A stretch of DNA of 64,000 bases, taken from assembly GCA_001632425.1 (NCBI GenBank), contig KV425555.1:144795-208794 (forward strand), given 5' to 3'. The translations under genes were made by a program, and so were the position numbers. Below the pieces are notes generated by a model. The model worked only from the letters and a program-made list of their open reading frames with translations, had not been told where the DNA came from and did not search any database. This DNA is from Neolentinus lepideus HHB14362 ss-1. Taxonomy: Eukaryota > Basidiomycota > Agaricomycetes > Gloeophyllales > Gloeophyllaceae. Position 1 is the stretch's first letter. The number at the start of each line of letters is the position of its first letter. Below are positions 44,946 to 55,586 of this stretch, piece after piece.

Positions 44946-47018
44946 ATGGCTTTCTCTGTTCTCTGCGGTCTTCTGTGCACTTTCTTGGCTCTTCTTGGGC
45001 ATTATTCAGTATGGGCGTACATCCCCGCGTTGCCGACCAACGACACATCCGGCGTCGTGGGTGGCCCGAATGTGACAGACATTTCTATGCTCTATTTGCG
45101 ATGGTACATGGGGTAGGTGCTGTGGTCAATGGACTACCCTTCTTGTCTTTGACGATGTCCCTAAAATGGGCTCACTTGACAGATCCTATTCCGAAACGGT
45201 ATCATACCAGTTGGTGGGGAACGGCAGCAGCGGGATCAGCCAGGTGTGTTTCTCGTAAAGATATGCGATTTCGCCAGTATCTTGACGGCAATCACACTCC
45301 AGGGTGCTTTGGTCCACTTTTCCGAGCCCATGAGCTGGAACAACGAGACGAGTGAGCGGTTTCCTGTTCCATCCACCCCAGACAGACTTTGTTATGTGTA
45401 CAGCCACCACGCCCTGGATCGCCCTGGTCGCATGCGACTACAACGCGACCAACGCCTCGCAGATCGACGATATCTTCACGCTGGCGCGAGACCGAGGCGC
45501 AAAGGCTGCTGTACGTCTGCCACACGCATGCACTGCTGGGTGCTCACGCTTGCGGCATAGCTGCTGTATTCGGAATACTCGCAGGCGTGCGTGATCAATC
45601 CCGACTACGCGAACCCGGACAATTTCGAGCAGGTAATGGACATCTTCTCGACGCAGTCTCTTACGTCCGCAAAGTACGTGTCCCGTCACACATCTTGTGC
45701 ATCTTTTGTTCGGCTCACATCCTTCCCCGCTGCACAGACTCATTGAGTACCAATTCACGACAACCACTGTCAATAAAACACTGTACGGCGACTATAATGC
45801 CTCACTGCTGAATGCGTCCGCCGCTGTCATCAATAACACTATGAACACCGGGACGATGAACATCTCCAGCTACATCTTCGCGGAACTCAAGGCGTACAAT
45901 GCGACTGGCAGCGGATCGATAGATGGGAGCAACAGCGGCGATCCGTCGACGTCCTCTAGCTCAGGTACGACCTCTAGCAACCCCAAGTCGAACTCGAGTC
46001 TGGCGATGTTCGTGATCTTACTCTGATTGGGTGGCGTGACACTGATCGGTGTCTTAGGATCATCTTGTATGCTATCACGGGATGTGTGTCAGCATTATTT
46101 TGTGTGGTGATCATTACAGGGGTATACTTACTATCGTGGATATTTTCTGTATCTGATCCGTCCCGTAGGCCATCCGAGCGATACGTCACCCCGAACGGTA
46201 TGGTCCTCGCAATGGCAATTTCGACGGGCGAGGCTCGAGTGGGCAAAGCAGAGCACAAGGACTTGGCCGAGCCATCCTCGATACTTTCCCTGTCGTCAAG
46301 TTCGGGCGTAACGATGGTGGCCAGAACAGCTCGGATGACATGGGTCTCAAGGATATCGAGCAGGGAGAAACACCGCAGACATTGCCTAGAGAAGGGATGC
46401 AAGCTGCTGACGCCAACAAGGACGTTGCCGAGGAACACTGGGTAGAGAGAAGCGAGAACGATCATGAAGTTCCCCCCGCGCCGCTGGACGGAGAGCGTAG
46501 AGAACAAATCGAGGCCAGCACGTCGCGAGCAGTCCCTGTGCGCCGACCGTCTGGGCGGGCGCGTCCAGCCGAGGACGTGGTTCCGGATGTCATCGGGCAT
46601 GAGACGTGTCCCATCTGCATCCTGGACTTTGAAGAGGGAGACGACTTGAGGGTGCTGCCTTGCGAGGGCAAGCACAGATTCCACCAGCAGTGCGTGGACC
46701 CGTGGCTACTGGAGCTGTCGAGCTCGTGCCCAATCTGTCGTCAAGGTAAGCCGGTCAAAAATCGGCCAAGTGGGCTGAACTAATGAATTCATGCCCTGCC
46801 TAGACTTCCACGCCCTTGAGACGATGATGCATGGGGAGGACGAGTCTCCACAAGATTATTTCCAGCAAAACCATGGGACTAGGGATACGTCCAGCGGTGG
46901 GAATAGATTCTCTCGGTATCTGAGATCAGCCATACGCCGCCGCCGGTATCGAGAGGAAGCCGCCGGGTATGATCCTACGGACCCTTACATGCCATACGCG
47001 CCTGAGACAGGCTTGTAA
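44946..47018 (+). CDS. PA-TM-RING type E3 ubiquitin ligase
   Basis: This is an endomembrane ubiquitin ligase. The signal peptide MAFSVLCGLLCTFLALLGHY starts at 44946. A lumenal domain with many Asn-X-Ser/Thr sites follows; its exons include SYSETVSYQLVGNGSSGISQ, GALVHFSEPMSWNNETS and WIALVACDYNATNASQIDD, resembling a PA domain. The membrane segment is IILYAITGCVSALFCVVIIT (46050-46110). After an intron (GTATAC at about 46121 to TAG 46168) comes AIRAIRHPERYGPRNGN and the cytosolic linker. The RING-H2 finger is CPICILDFEEGDDLRVLPC, then HRFHQQCVDPW and SSCPICRQ (46610-46745). The last exon ends YMPYAPETGL with TAA at 47016-47018. Three to seven short introns are implied; the lumenal exon borders are the least certain. 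Confidence 0.82.
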
Positions 47019-47435
47019 ACTGTATCGATATCTGCTCCTGCTGTGTCATAGTTCCTGCTCTTGTACTAATACCGGTTTGCCTTATGTATACTAGGACGAT
47101 CTAATCGATGGTATATTCGTAGCTCCGAGCTCAGTGATTCCCTGACCTGGTAACGAGGAGCGACGGGAGATGGCTGGGCCGCCTTGGATCAGATCGCGAC
47201 TGTAGCGGTGTTTCTGCTACCGAGGACCCACAGTGGCGCGCCACTACCATAGCAGGACGGTCATGTGATCTCCACCGACGCGTCACCAGTGCGCGTCATC
47301 GGGTGTCACGATCGTCCTCAGACGCGTCCCAGAAAACGTATAAAAGGTGGGGGCTGTTGTCGAGGTAGGCCATCAACTCTTTGCCCTCTTACACCCATCA
47401 CCAGACCACACCCCGCTCTTACAACCCTTATAATC
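47019..47435. other. Promoter region of the Hsp12-like gene
   Basis: This 417-bp region contains a 14-bp perfect palindrome, AGTGGCGCGCCACT (47232-47245). It also has two copies of the palindrome GACGCGTC (47277-47284 and 47321-47328), an MCB-like core, and a TATA box. No ORF of note. Confidence 0.5.
47339..47347 (+). promoter_or_regulatory. TATA box of the Hsp12-like gene
   Basis: TATAAAAGG lies 97 bp upstream of the ATG at 47436, in the position expected for a strongly inducible fungal promoter. Confidence 0.6.
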
Positions 47436-47865
47436 ATGTCTGACACCGGTCGTCAATCTTTCACCGACAAGGCTGGGGCCGCCCTCAAGGTACACTTCAT
47501 CGCGACATTCTCTGGACCAGTCGTTGACGATTTACTTTCACCAGCCCGACTCCCAGAAGAGCTTCACCGAGCACATCGGTGACAAGCTCTCTGGCACGGC
47601 CGACTCTGCCGCTTCCACCGTGCAGCCCCAGGTCAGTCGCCTCTCACACACTCGATTCCGGAAATGTGCTGATACGGCCTTCATCAGAGCGAGAAGTCTT
47701 ACACTCAGAAGGCTGGAGACACGTTGAGTGGCAACTCCAACAACAACCAGGTATAGTTCGGCGAACTTGTTACTCTCTCTTGTATACTCACTGCTTGCGC
47801 AGGAGTCCCTCTTGGACAAGGCGAAGAACGCCGTTGGCCTCGGCGGTAACAACAATTCCGTCTAG
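47436..47865 (+). CDS. Hsp9/Hsp12-family small stress protein
   Basis: This is a small hydrophilic protein of about 88 residues, made from four exons with three introns of about 50-60 nt. It reads MSDTGRQSFTDKAGAALK, then PDSQKSFTEHIGDKLSGTAD, SEKSYTQKAGDTLSGNSNN and ESLLDKAKNAVGLGGNN. The repeated S-x-T/F-x-K-A-G-D pattern defines the family. Hsp12 of yeast is an intrinsically disordered protein that folds at membranes and is induced by heat, stationary phase and osmotic stress. A TATA box is present. The stop is TAG at 47863-47865. Confidence 0.85.
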
Positions 47866-48281
47866 ATGGTTTCCCGCAGGATGTGTAATATTATTGTAAT
47901 ATTGGATGTCATCAATCTTGTAGCATCATTCACATAATCCAAGCATTGTCTGTATTCTTTGGTGTGCACGTCTCGTTGAAAACAACATTATGCGGAACTA
48001 CCCGTCGTCCTGAGTGAATACAGGTTGATTACATTACGACCAGCGAAGATTGACAAGTTTCCGACTTTGTCTTACATAGGATTAATGTGGCTGGTCAGGA
48101 CGGTAATATGAACAGTAATATTTATGAACTGTTGTGGAAATGCAATGCTAAATTGCATAGGGACCTTCGATGAAACTGTGGCATTGTGGCGTGACTTACC
48201 AGAGGAGGGCGAAAAACAAACGACAAATAGCTGCAGAGGGTGAATTTGATTCTGACAGAGACCTTGCTAGTTGTAAGATAA
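47866..48281. other. Convergent intergenic region
   Basis: About 416 bp between the 3' ends of the Hsp12-like gene and the hydrolase gene. AT-rich; nothing else visible. Confidence 0.4.
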
Positions 48282-49527
48282 TTAGCAGGCAGTTACCGCT
48301 CGAGCGATAGCATCGAGGAATTCCGCTGGACGATCCCAATGCATCTACAGAGTCGATGTGAGCACAGCAATTATCCGTCCTGAGATGGATACCGAAAGCT
48401 CACGAAATGATTTCCTTCTGGAATCTCAACGAAATTTATTGGTCGGACTTTCTCCCCCTTCGCCACACGACTGTCATACTCCTTCTTTGCTTCAATATAC
48501 CCCCACATACAATGCCAGTGAGAGCGCACGCCCACAACGTGCACCACCCTCATATTAGGCAAGACCATCTTCGCAAGCTCCTCATCGAACAACGCCGCCT
48601 TCGCCTGCACGTTTATAGTCGGCTGCATGGGATCAATAACCATGTGCAGCTCTGACCGGACTGCGGCTGCCTCCTCGTACATCACCGCCAGCTCTTCTTT
48701 GGGCATGTTGTCGATGGACGCTTGGGCGGTGCGGGGGCGGTAGTCCAGGCCAAGCATGGAGCCGGAAGAGGTGTCTGGGTGGTCATAGTAAGACGAGACC
48801 CAATGGTGGAACTTCTGGTAGCGCTCTTCGGGGGTCGGGATGGAGGGGTCAGTCCAGGGGTTGTAGGGGTTGACGACGCCGGTGATTTCGTAGCCGAATG
48901 CGAGGTAGGGTGGGTCTGGGGATTATATCGCCAGGATGTAGTTCGGAATCTGATTCGCCAGAATGTATGCGCACTTACCGTATAAGACTACGGTCCGTAA
49001 ATACGGCTCCAGTCGACCATAATACTCCTTCGGAATTGCATCCGGGTGCCCCAGCAACGCCAACACCGTAGCCACGCCGATCGACCATCCTAGCAGTGCG
49101 AACCCTCCGCGCCTCCTGTCGTCGCTAATTTTGGGGATATCGTACGTCTCGGCATAGTAATGGAGAAACTCGGCCACGTGCAGGCCGATGCGTTCGAGGA
49201 ACAGCTTGCGCCCGGCCTGGAGGTGTGTTATTTCCTCGTTGGTGTACCGCGAGGAGCCGCGGTATTCTCTGCGGTTGACGATGACGAGGCGCAAGTTGAG
49301 GGGGGCGGCGAGGGGAAGGAGTTTGTGGAAGCTGTCTGCACGAGTGAGCAGACGGTAGGTGGAGCTGGAGATGGGGATGCGGGAGTAAGGTACGTACGGC
49401 TGTTGAATGCGCTTCCGTGGAACATCACAAGGGTCGTGTAGTCGCTCGACCCCGCAACGGGACCACTGTCTGCGAAGTAGAATTCGATATCTTCGGGGCC
49501 GACTTTCGCGGTAGAATAAGTGGTCAT
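48282..49527 (-). CDS. Alpha/beta hydrolase
   Basis: Exon 1 (from 49527) reads MTTYSTAKVGPEDIEFYFAD, then TLVMFHGSAFN, the strand-3 and HG oxyanion region. The next exon has LNLRLVIVNRREYRGSSRYT and the nucleophile elbow LLGWSIGVATVLALLGHP (49020-49075). A large exon follows: DPPYLAFGYEITGVVNPYNP, a lid-like region, and MRVVHVVGVRSHWHCMWGYI. The last part is INFVEIPEGNHF, spliced to MHWDRPAEFLDAIARAV with TAA at 48284-48282. Ser in GWSIG and His in EGNHF or in MHWDRP complete the expected triad, and the acid residue is not certain. The substrate is unknown; fungal relatives are often annotated only as alpha/beta hydrolase. Confidence 0.82.
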
Positions 49528-49957
49528 AGCGCGAGCCGACGGTGTCGAACGAGTACGACGTAGCAGCACTTGGATCTGTTCGTCAAGCAACACTTGGTCA
49601 GCAGGACAAGAGGTGAGAATACATCAGCTGTCGGCTAGTGTATTCCTGGAAGTCTGAGAACGGCAATTCGAAATAATCACTAGGGTCGGCGATAGCCTTT
49701 TCACAACGAAGAGATTAGATACCGGTGAACATGTACGGGATTGACCGTATTTCATTCTGGCGCAGAAATCATACAACCACTTACGAAGGATAAAAGTGAC
49801 TTTGATCTGACTTAACCAACGGGAACCGAAAGAAGTATTGAAGTATAGGCGTGACGGCGTCAACGGAATCTCAACGTCCTTGCATGTGGTAGTTTCTGCC
49901 CAAAAGCTTGATTGTTGATCGCAGATCTCGACGTGTGCTGATATAGAGACATTTCTC
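49528..49957. other. Intergenic gap with a doubtful ORF
   Basis: The 430-bp gap between two minus-strand genes is crossed by a 114-codon minus ORF (49624-49968) with no recognisable domain. It probably contains the hydrolase promoter and the 3' UTR of the Josephin gene. Confidence 0.35.
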
Positions 49958-51841
49958 CTAACCTCCAAATCTCGCCAACCTCCGTCTCCTAATTTCCTCC
50001 ATACTCACCTGTTCCTCCGCGGGAGCCTCTGCTATCGAGCTCGAATCTGCCTCCGACTCCAGCTCAGAGTCTTCTTCTTCCGTCCTGCTCGATGCTGTAC
50101 GCGGCGAAGTCACAGCAGGAGGTGGGAGAGGGTGCTGCGCAGGCGGGTCTTCAGGTATTTGGAATCCCTCCGGCACCTGTTGTAACGAAGCCCTGAGCGC
50201 CGCCTGAAGCTCCGCGTCGTCATCGTCGTACACTCGATGGGGCTCCGCCGACGGCCGTCCAGTCGGAGCTGGCGGCGGGACGTAGTGCATGTCCTCATCA
50301 TGTTCATCGTCTTCATCATCGTCTCGGCGTGCACCACTAGCTTCATGTAGTGCTCTCGACTCCTCGATCGCTCGCCTGAGCATCTCCTCTTCTTCCTCTT
50401 CTCGTGCTCTCCGCCGAGTAGCCGCTTGGCTTGCCTGCTCTTCATCTTCGTAACTCGCTCGGAAGGCCATTTCCTGTTCCCTCCGCATACGTTCCATGAT
50501 AGTCCGATTTCGTGCCATACTAGCTGCCACAGGATCCGCTTCCGCTTGACTAGGACCTGCGCTGATTTCTTCATCACCAAAGAGATCATCCTCTTCATCT
50601 ACAGCGCTGAACCGACCCGGCATTCTCGACGTGGGCGTTTGTGTCCCACTTCGGGGTAGACTGCCAGACCTCGCAACACTATGCAAAGGCATCGAGGCGC
50701 TCTGCCCGACTCCAAGCTCCACTGCTGATCCCAGACCGCTAGCACCTTCTGCTCGCACTTCCGGGATCAGCAGCTCATCGGCAGTTCCGCCCGTCAATGA
50801 TGCCTGCAAGGCGGCTTGGAGCTCCATGTCTTCGTCCTCGAAGCCTTCAACTTGAGAGGTGGAGGCAGTACGGGAGGTGGAGAGACGAGATCCAGAGGTG
50901 GTGGCGGAAATGGGCTCGGGAAGGGTGGAAGCGAGGTGGTCGGCTTCAGTACGGGGGAAGGAGCCCTCATTCTCTTCGGTTATTGCGAAAACGGAGTAGC
51001 CTGAGGAGTTATGTTTACAAATTATCGGAGAATGATTAGTACGGTGCATAGATGCGTGGTGATAGCACTCACCCTCTGCTTCGGCCTGTTGTAATACCAT
51101 ACCCAAGTACGTCCTGCTGACCCACTCAGGCGCTTGGAGGAATGAGTTCAAATTAAACCAGTGGCTTTGCCCCGCCTTATCAGACTGGCCGAAGCGGCGG
51201 AGGGTGAACCAATGTTGCTCTAAGTGGAGAATGAAGCCGAGTTGTTCACTTAACAGGAGGATAAACATATCTATTACAACCGCTAGGTGATAACGTACTG
51301 TGGACGGCTCTGAAGCTGGCGCATGGCAGGACTACGCCACCGGACAAGACTAGAGAATTTGTCAGTTATTGAAATCGAGAGATTCAGGCAAACGATATCA
51401 CTTTAGACCCCAGACGTTCAGTGCATTCTCAAGTACCTGGACGGAGAAGAACCCTAACCAGATATGTAGTTGAAAGCCCGAGGCTAACGATGCATGACTC
51501 ACCTGTGTCGTCCATGTTCGTACTCGGGCCACCAGCAGCATCGGTATGATAGATCCCTTCTAATGCATCAAGGCTGCTGGCGATTGAAGATAGATCGGGA
51601 GCTGTGAACTGTCCCAAATCACGCTCGATTAAGCGTGCCCCGCCGCATCAATGATATACACTAACATAGTTTCCCTCTGTACACCATACACATCGTTCAG
51701 GGAGTCAGAAAAGATACAGGTTGGTAGCACTGAACGGAACGCACGCAACAAATTATTCAAAGCATGTTGTGCACAGAGCATCGACCCTGGCTGCTGCTTC
51801 TCATGGTAGATCAAGGATACCAACGGCTCCAAACCTGCCAT
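49958..51841 (-). CDS. Ataxin-3-like Josephin deubiquitinase with UIMs
   Basis: This is a cysteine protease that trims ubiquitin chains. The start at 51841 gives MAGLEPLVSLIYHEKQQPGS, then MLCAQHALNNLL, with the catalytic Cys. A splice through an 11-nt exon at 51666-51676 gives LLQGNYFTAPDLSSIASSLD. Further exons give FFSVQVLENALNVWGLK and QLGFILHLEQHWFTLRRFGQ with the catalytic His, then HWFNLNSFL with the Asn/Asp. The C-terminus holds ubiquitin-interacting motifs: DEDMELQAALQASLTGG, EEMLRRAIEESRALHEASG and DDAELQAALRASLQQ. Long acidic linkers separate them. It ends RRRLARFGG at 49958. No polyglutamine tract is present. The start is divergent from ATG27, 263 bp away. Confidence 0.92.
51666..51676 (-). 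other. 11-nt microexon of the Josephin gene
   Basis: AGGGAAACTAT (minus strand) sits between GGTGTACAG (acceptor) and GTTAGTG (donor). It joins TTGTTGC upstream to TTCACAGC downstream, giving Leu-Leu-Gln-Gly-Asn-Tyr-Phe-Thr. This matches the conserved LLQGxYF segment after the catalytic Cys helix. The flanking introns are about 68 nt (51677-51744) and 57 nt (51609-51665). Confidence 0.85.
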
Positions 51842-52104
51842 CGTCGTTGAGCGAGCCGTGTTTCCTATACAAAAGGTCCAGATACGCTACAGAGTGTAGC
51901 AAGCAGAGTTCTATACGGTGTGACGCGTGTAGAGCAATAAGAGAGACGCGTTATTACAGGTTATTACGCGTCTATTGATCGGCAGCTGCCGTCCACTGTC
52001 AAGGTCGCGCCTTGGACGCAAACATCGACGGACACGGATACCGCAGTACCGTGCATCTTGATTTCTATTCGTTTCGTCAGTCCAGCCCCAACTCCGATTC
52101 ATAA
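51842..52104. promoter_or_regulatory. Divergent promoter of the Josephin gene and ATG27
   Basis: The 263-bp gap between oppositely oriented start codons must serve both genes. A repeated GGTTATTACGCG/CGCGTTATTACAGG stretch occurs near 51940-51965. No TATA box is clear. Confidence 0.45.
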
Positions 52105-53231
52105 ATGTCCTCCCATCGACGTCCGATCCAGCCTTTCCCTTCTCTTTCCCTGATATTTCTCATCTTTTCAGTACTCGCGCTGTCTGCGAAGGCGCAGGAT
52201 GGAGATACGTATGACTGCCATGTTACGTTGAACGGCATAACATACGACTTGACTGCGCTCGAAGGGGAACATACTGTGCAGCGCACGCGTGAGACACCAC
52301 CAAGCAAGATGGTGGACTCGGTGAGGTTCGACCTGTGCGGAGAGCTGAAGCAGCAGAAGGATGTCGCAGAATCGGACCAGGTGTGGAGTACAATTTTATA
52401 ACTTTCTAGAAGTGTATTAAATGCTGAACATATGCCGACAGTGTCCGGCCGGGACAAGAGCGTGTCTCACCAAAATCAATCAAAGAGACGGGCAAGCAGA
52501 CCGAATAGTCGCTGTTATTCCACTGGGACAAACGTCCGACAAACGCGAAATTTCCTCCCTATCTTGTATGTACGACTCACCACTTCTGGCATTATCCTAC
52601 CTCATGCACAACCAGCACCCGAGGGCATCTCCATAACCTTCGACGGCCCTTCATACCCCCCATCTGCGGATAATTCGATACCTCAGTCATTTAACATGGC
52701 GCTCCTCTGTGCTAAGGAGACGTCTAACATCACATTCGTATCGTACGAGGCGGGGCAGCTGAGACTCGACTGGAGCGCGCCTGCAGGATGTAGCCACACG
52801 GGCGACGAGACGCCACCCAACAATGATGACGAAGTGAAGAAGCCTTCGGACGGGGAGACGTCGATAGGGAGCGGAATTGGGTGGTTTTTCCTTGCGTGAG
52901 TTTCAGTTCTTGTCTGGTGCCCCGATTTATTACTGAGGTTATCCGGACATCTCAATGTGGACGCGCATATAGTATGTTGATTTGTCTCACCGTCTACTTT
53001 GCTTTGGGAGCTTACTACAACTACTCAACATACGGCGCCACGGGCGCTGATCTCATCCCGTAAGTCCACTTCTAACATACCCCCACACCTTATTTTTCAT
53101 TAACTGGCACCATTTCAAGGCATCGTGACTTCTGGCGCGAAGTACCCTACATGCTCCGAGATGTCGTATCGCATCTATGTTCGGCCGTCCGCCCGAAACA
53201 CTCCTCAAGAGGGGGCTATATCGCAGTATAG
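52105..53231 (+). CDS. ATG27: Autophagy-related protein 27
   Basis: ATG27 is a type I membrane protein that cycles between Golgi, endosome and preautophagosomal sites and supports Atg9 traffic. The signal peptide is SLSLIFLIFSVLALSAKAQ. The lumenal mannose-6-phosphate-receptor-like domain has YDCHVTLNGITYDLTALEGE and VDSVRFDLCGELKQQK, then CPAGTRACLTKINQRDGQAD. A later exon gives ISITFDGPSYPPSADNS, NMALLCAKETSNITFVSYEA and SAPAGCSH. The membrane segment runs ICLTVYFALGAYYNYSTYGA. The cytosolic end HRDFWREVPYMLRDVVSHLC is spliced at about 53118. The protein ends SRGGYIAV with TAG at 53229-53231, a terminal Tyr motif expected of sorting signals. Introns at about 52382, 52560, 52896 and 53061. 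Confidence 0.88.
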
Positions 53232-53999
53232 TTTCGAATTCTTCCTCGTATCTCGTTTGTCTATGCAGCCTATCACACTTTATTTGCTTGGCATAATCTA
53301 ATAGACCTCATGGAAGTCCTGTGTAATCCGGATCCACCTCCTAGCTTTATACTGCAAGTTTTCTGGACGCGACCGAGCTCAACGTTGTTCGCGACCGTGA
53401 CGAATGGGGCTTTACGTTGTTTACACTCTTGATGGCGCTGACCCATGTTCAATCCATCAAGTCGATGTTGACAAAACGTGCCTTCGTGGGACGCTTCTTG
53501 GACACTTTCCAGGTCAGCGGAGACCTGAGAGCGTCGGCACAGTATGGTCCTCCGCCGATGCATACATGCTGAACAAACATCGACCGATTTATGATTTCTG
53601 GCATCTCATCCATATATTCCCTTTGAGATCTCAGGTTTGCATTAATACAGAGTGTACCTGTACCTGCATCTGTGAATCCTCAGAATAGGGAGAAGCCGTT
53701 CATATACACAAAGTCTAAACTTGACAGTCACAGCTTCGCTGCCGCATCCGGACATAGCGCGTTCATCTCATCGAAGGCACCCGTACCGTGGACGCCACCT
53801 ACCTTGGAGGGTAGGTCAGGAAAACGCTGTTCTGGAAGAACTTATAGTCTATGTATAAAGAGTCCGGAGCCGTACGCGATGACTTGCGGAGGGTACATAC
53901 GTAACTTCATAGCGTTTCGCGCTAATCCGTCCGCGTCGCGCTCATTTAAGATTCACGCGTACAGCACCTCACTTATCCATACTTGATACAGTATACACT
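53232..53999. other. Intergenic region, no gene seen
   Basis: About 770 bp with short ORFs only (53404-53688, +; 53273-53563, -). It should hold the promoter of the RNase H1-N-terminal-domain gene; a CACTTATCCATACTTG stretch precedes its ATG. Confidence 0.4.
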
Positions 54000-55181
54000 A
54001 TGGCTAAGAAGGCGAAGTGGTATGTGGTTATTGCAGGCACGCAGCCGGGAATATACAGGACGTGGTGAGTGCATTCATAGAGTCTTTGGGTTGAGGTCCC
54101 CTATCATCAAGGGTTGGACACGGTTGTCGCTACCGCACGAAGTGACTCACTGTCTACGGGAGAGTTGTCGTAAAAGCAGCACTAATGTCTACCGTTTTGC
54201 GGTTCGCTATGTCAGGTCGGATGTTGCACCGAAAGTGGCAGGCATAACCAAGTCCATTCATGAGAGCTTCAAGACAGAGGAAGAGGCTGTTGAAGTCTAC
54301 GAACGCGCCCTACGTACTGGCGCCGTAAAGGTCATCGGTGCTTCAAGTGCAAGTGATTCAGGACCCGTCAATATCTCTACAAGCCCAGCACTCATTCCAC
54401 AAGATGCGTCTGTCATGTACTCCTCGTCGTCTCCACCGACGGGAATAACACAGAGAATGTCGGAGAATGTAACGCCTACAACCCGGCCTCGAGCACCAAT
54501 TCAGCTCCAGTCAGCTCAACAGACCCCCAGGCCTGTTAAGTCTGAGCCTCACATATTGACGACGCCTCACACGCAACGAATAACCGCGGACTACCCAAAT
54601 ATCCTAAGTGTCCCGCAACGCGGTGAGCCCTCGACATCCAGAGTCTATCCTCCAAGTCCCAAAGTGGGGAACATCCCAAAGACAGAGGCACTCTCGCCAC
54701 TAATGGAGCTGCGCTCTTCGGTCTCCTTGCCCAACACGCCGACGCAAGGGAGGCCGCATAGTGAAGTCTCTCCTCCAACCCCGAGCTCGCACACTAGCCA
54801 CTGCTCGCGTTCCTCTTGCATATGCAGCTGTCATCGACAGACGCACGGGACAGCACGGACTAGGACCAGCTCTGTAGCTGTCCCGAGCCCACCGTATCAC
54901 TTAGTCCCGACGCAGCCCAGTACACCCCTGTTGTCCTCGGGCAGTAGGACTAGGACTAGGGACTTCGATGCGAATATGCTGGGTCTCTCGCAGCCGATGC
55001 ATATCAGGGGAACGTCGTATGACACCGCCTTTGACCCGCGCTCACCTATTGCTAGATCAACCTCTTTGCCTATGGATGTGAGCCAGTGGGTCGTACTCTT
55101 TATGCTGGTCTTTGCTCGGTCCTGACACTGTATGCCCTCCCACAGTACTCCCGTCTTTGGGAGGCCGTCACCTGCCATTAG
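54000..55181 (+). CDS. Protein with an RNase H1 N-terminal (viroplasmin-type) hybrid-binding domain and a long Ser/Pro tail
   Basis: Exon 1 gives MAKKAKWYVVIAGTQPGIYR and then TW. After an intron (from GTGAGTGC at about 54065 to CAG at about 54220) it continues SDVAPKVAGITKSIHESFKT and EEEAVEVYERALRTGAVKVI. WYVV..G..PGIY..W.....V.G......F.T..EA is the RNase H1 N-terminal hybrid-binding domain, Pfam name Caulimo_VI. No RNase H catalytic domain follows. The remaining 250 or so residues are Ser/Thr/Pro-rich and disordered, with one Cys-rich patch, SRSSCICSCHRQTHGT. The end is either VVLFMLVFARS (TGA 55123-55125) or, if GTGAGC at 55078 is a donor, YSRLWEAVTCH (TAG 55179-55181). In other proteins the domain binds RNA-DNA hybrids; here its role is unknown. 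Confidence 0.78.
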
Positions 55182-55586
55182 GCCTTATTGTTAAGCGTAG
55201 ATATATGCATGCCTCTTCCGCGACTTGGATAAAGCTATGCCTTTACCTTTCTAATTGTGCTATATTGTTTATCATACTTTCCTATTCCTGTCTCGCTATT
55301 TTACTCATCTTCTACTTCACCGAAAAGTATGTATTACGTATGTTCCTATTCTCTTTCAGAACTCTTTTACTCTTCGGCACCTGGGTTGCATTGTCTCTCA
55401 GCCTACGTTCTGCCACCGCTATCTCTGTACTGCGCTACCTCCCCTCGGCGCTACCGGTAACCTTGTACTCTTATAGTGACAAAGTGTACACAACAGGAAA
55501 AGCAGGACTGTTCCGCGATATCTAGGAATCATATTCACAGAGCGCTCTGAATTGCGATTAAATATTAATGTACGGTCCCAGATAGA
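55182..55586. other. Convergent intergenic region
   Basis: About 405 bp of pyrimidine-rich sequence between convergent genes. The 137-codon plus-strand ORF (55112-55525) that crosses it is hydrophobic because of the T-rich composition and is not supported as a gene. Confidence 0.4.

Noticed and set aside
49624..49968. 114-codon minus ORF between the hydrolase and Josephin genes
   Set aside because: No domain, and it overlaps the Josephin 3' end in another frame.
55112..55525. 137-codon hydrophobic plus-strand ORF
   Set aside because: Its hydrophobicity comes from T-rich 3' UTR sequence; no membrane-protein family or intron structure is visible.
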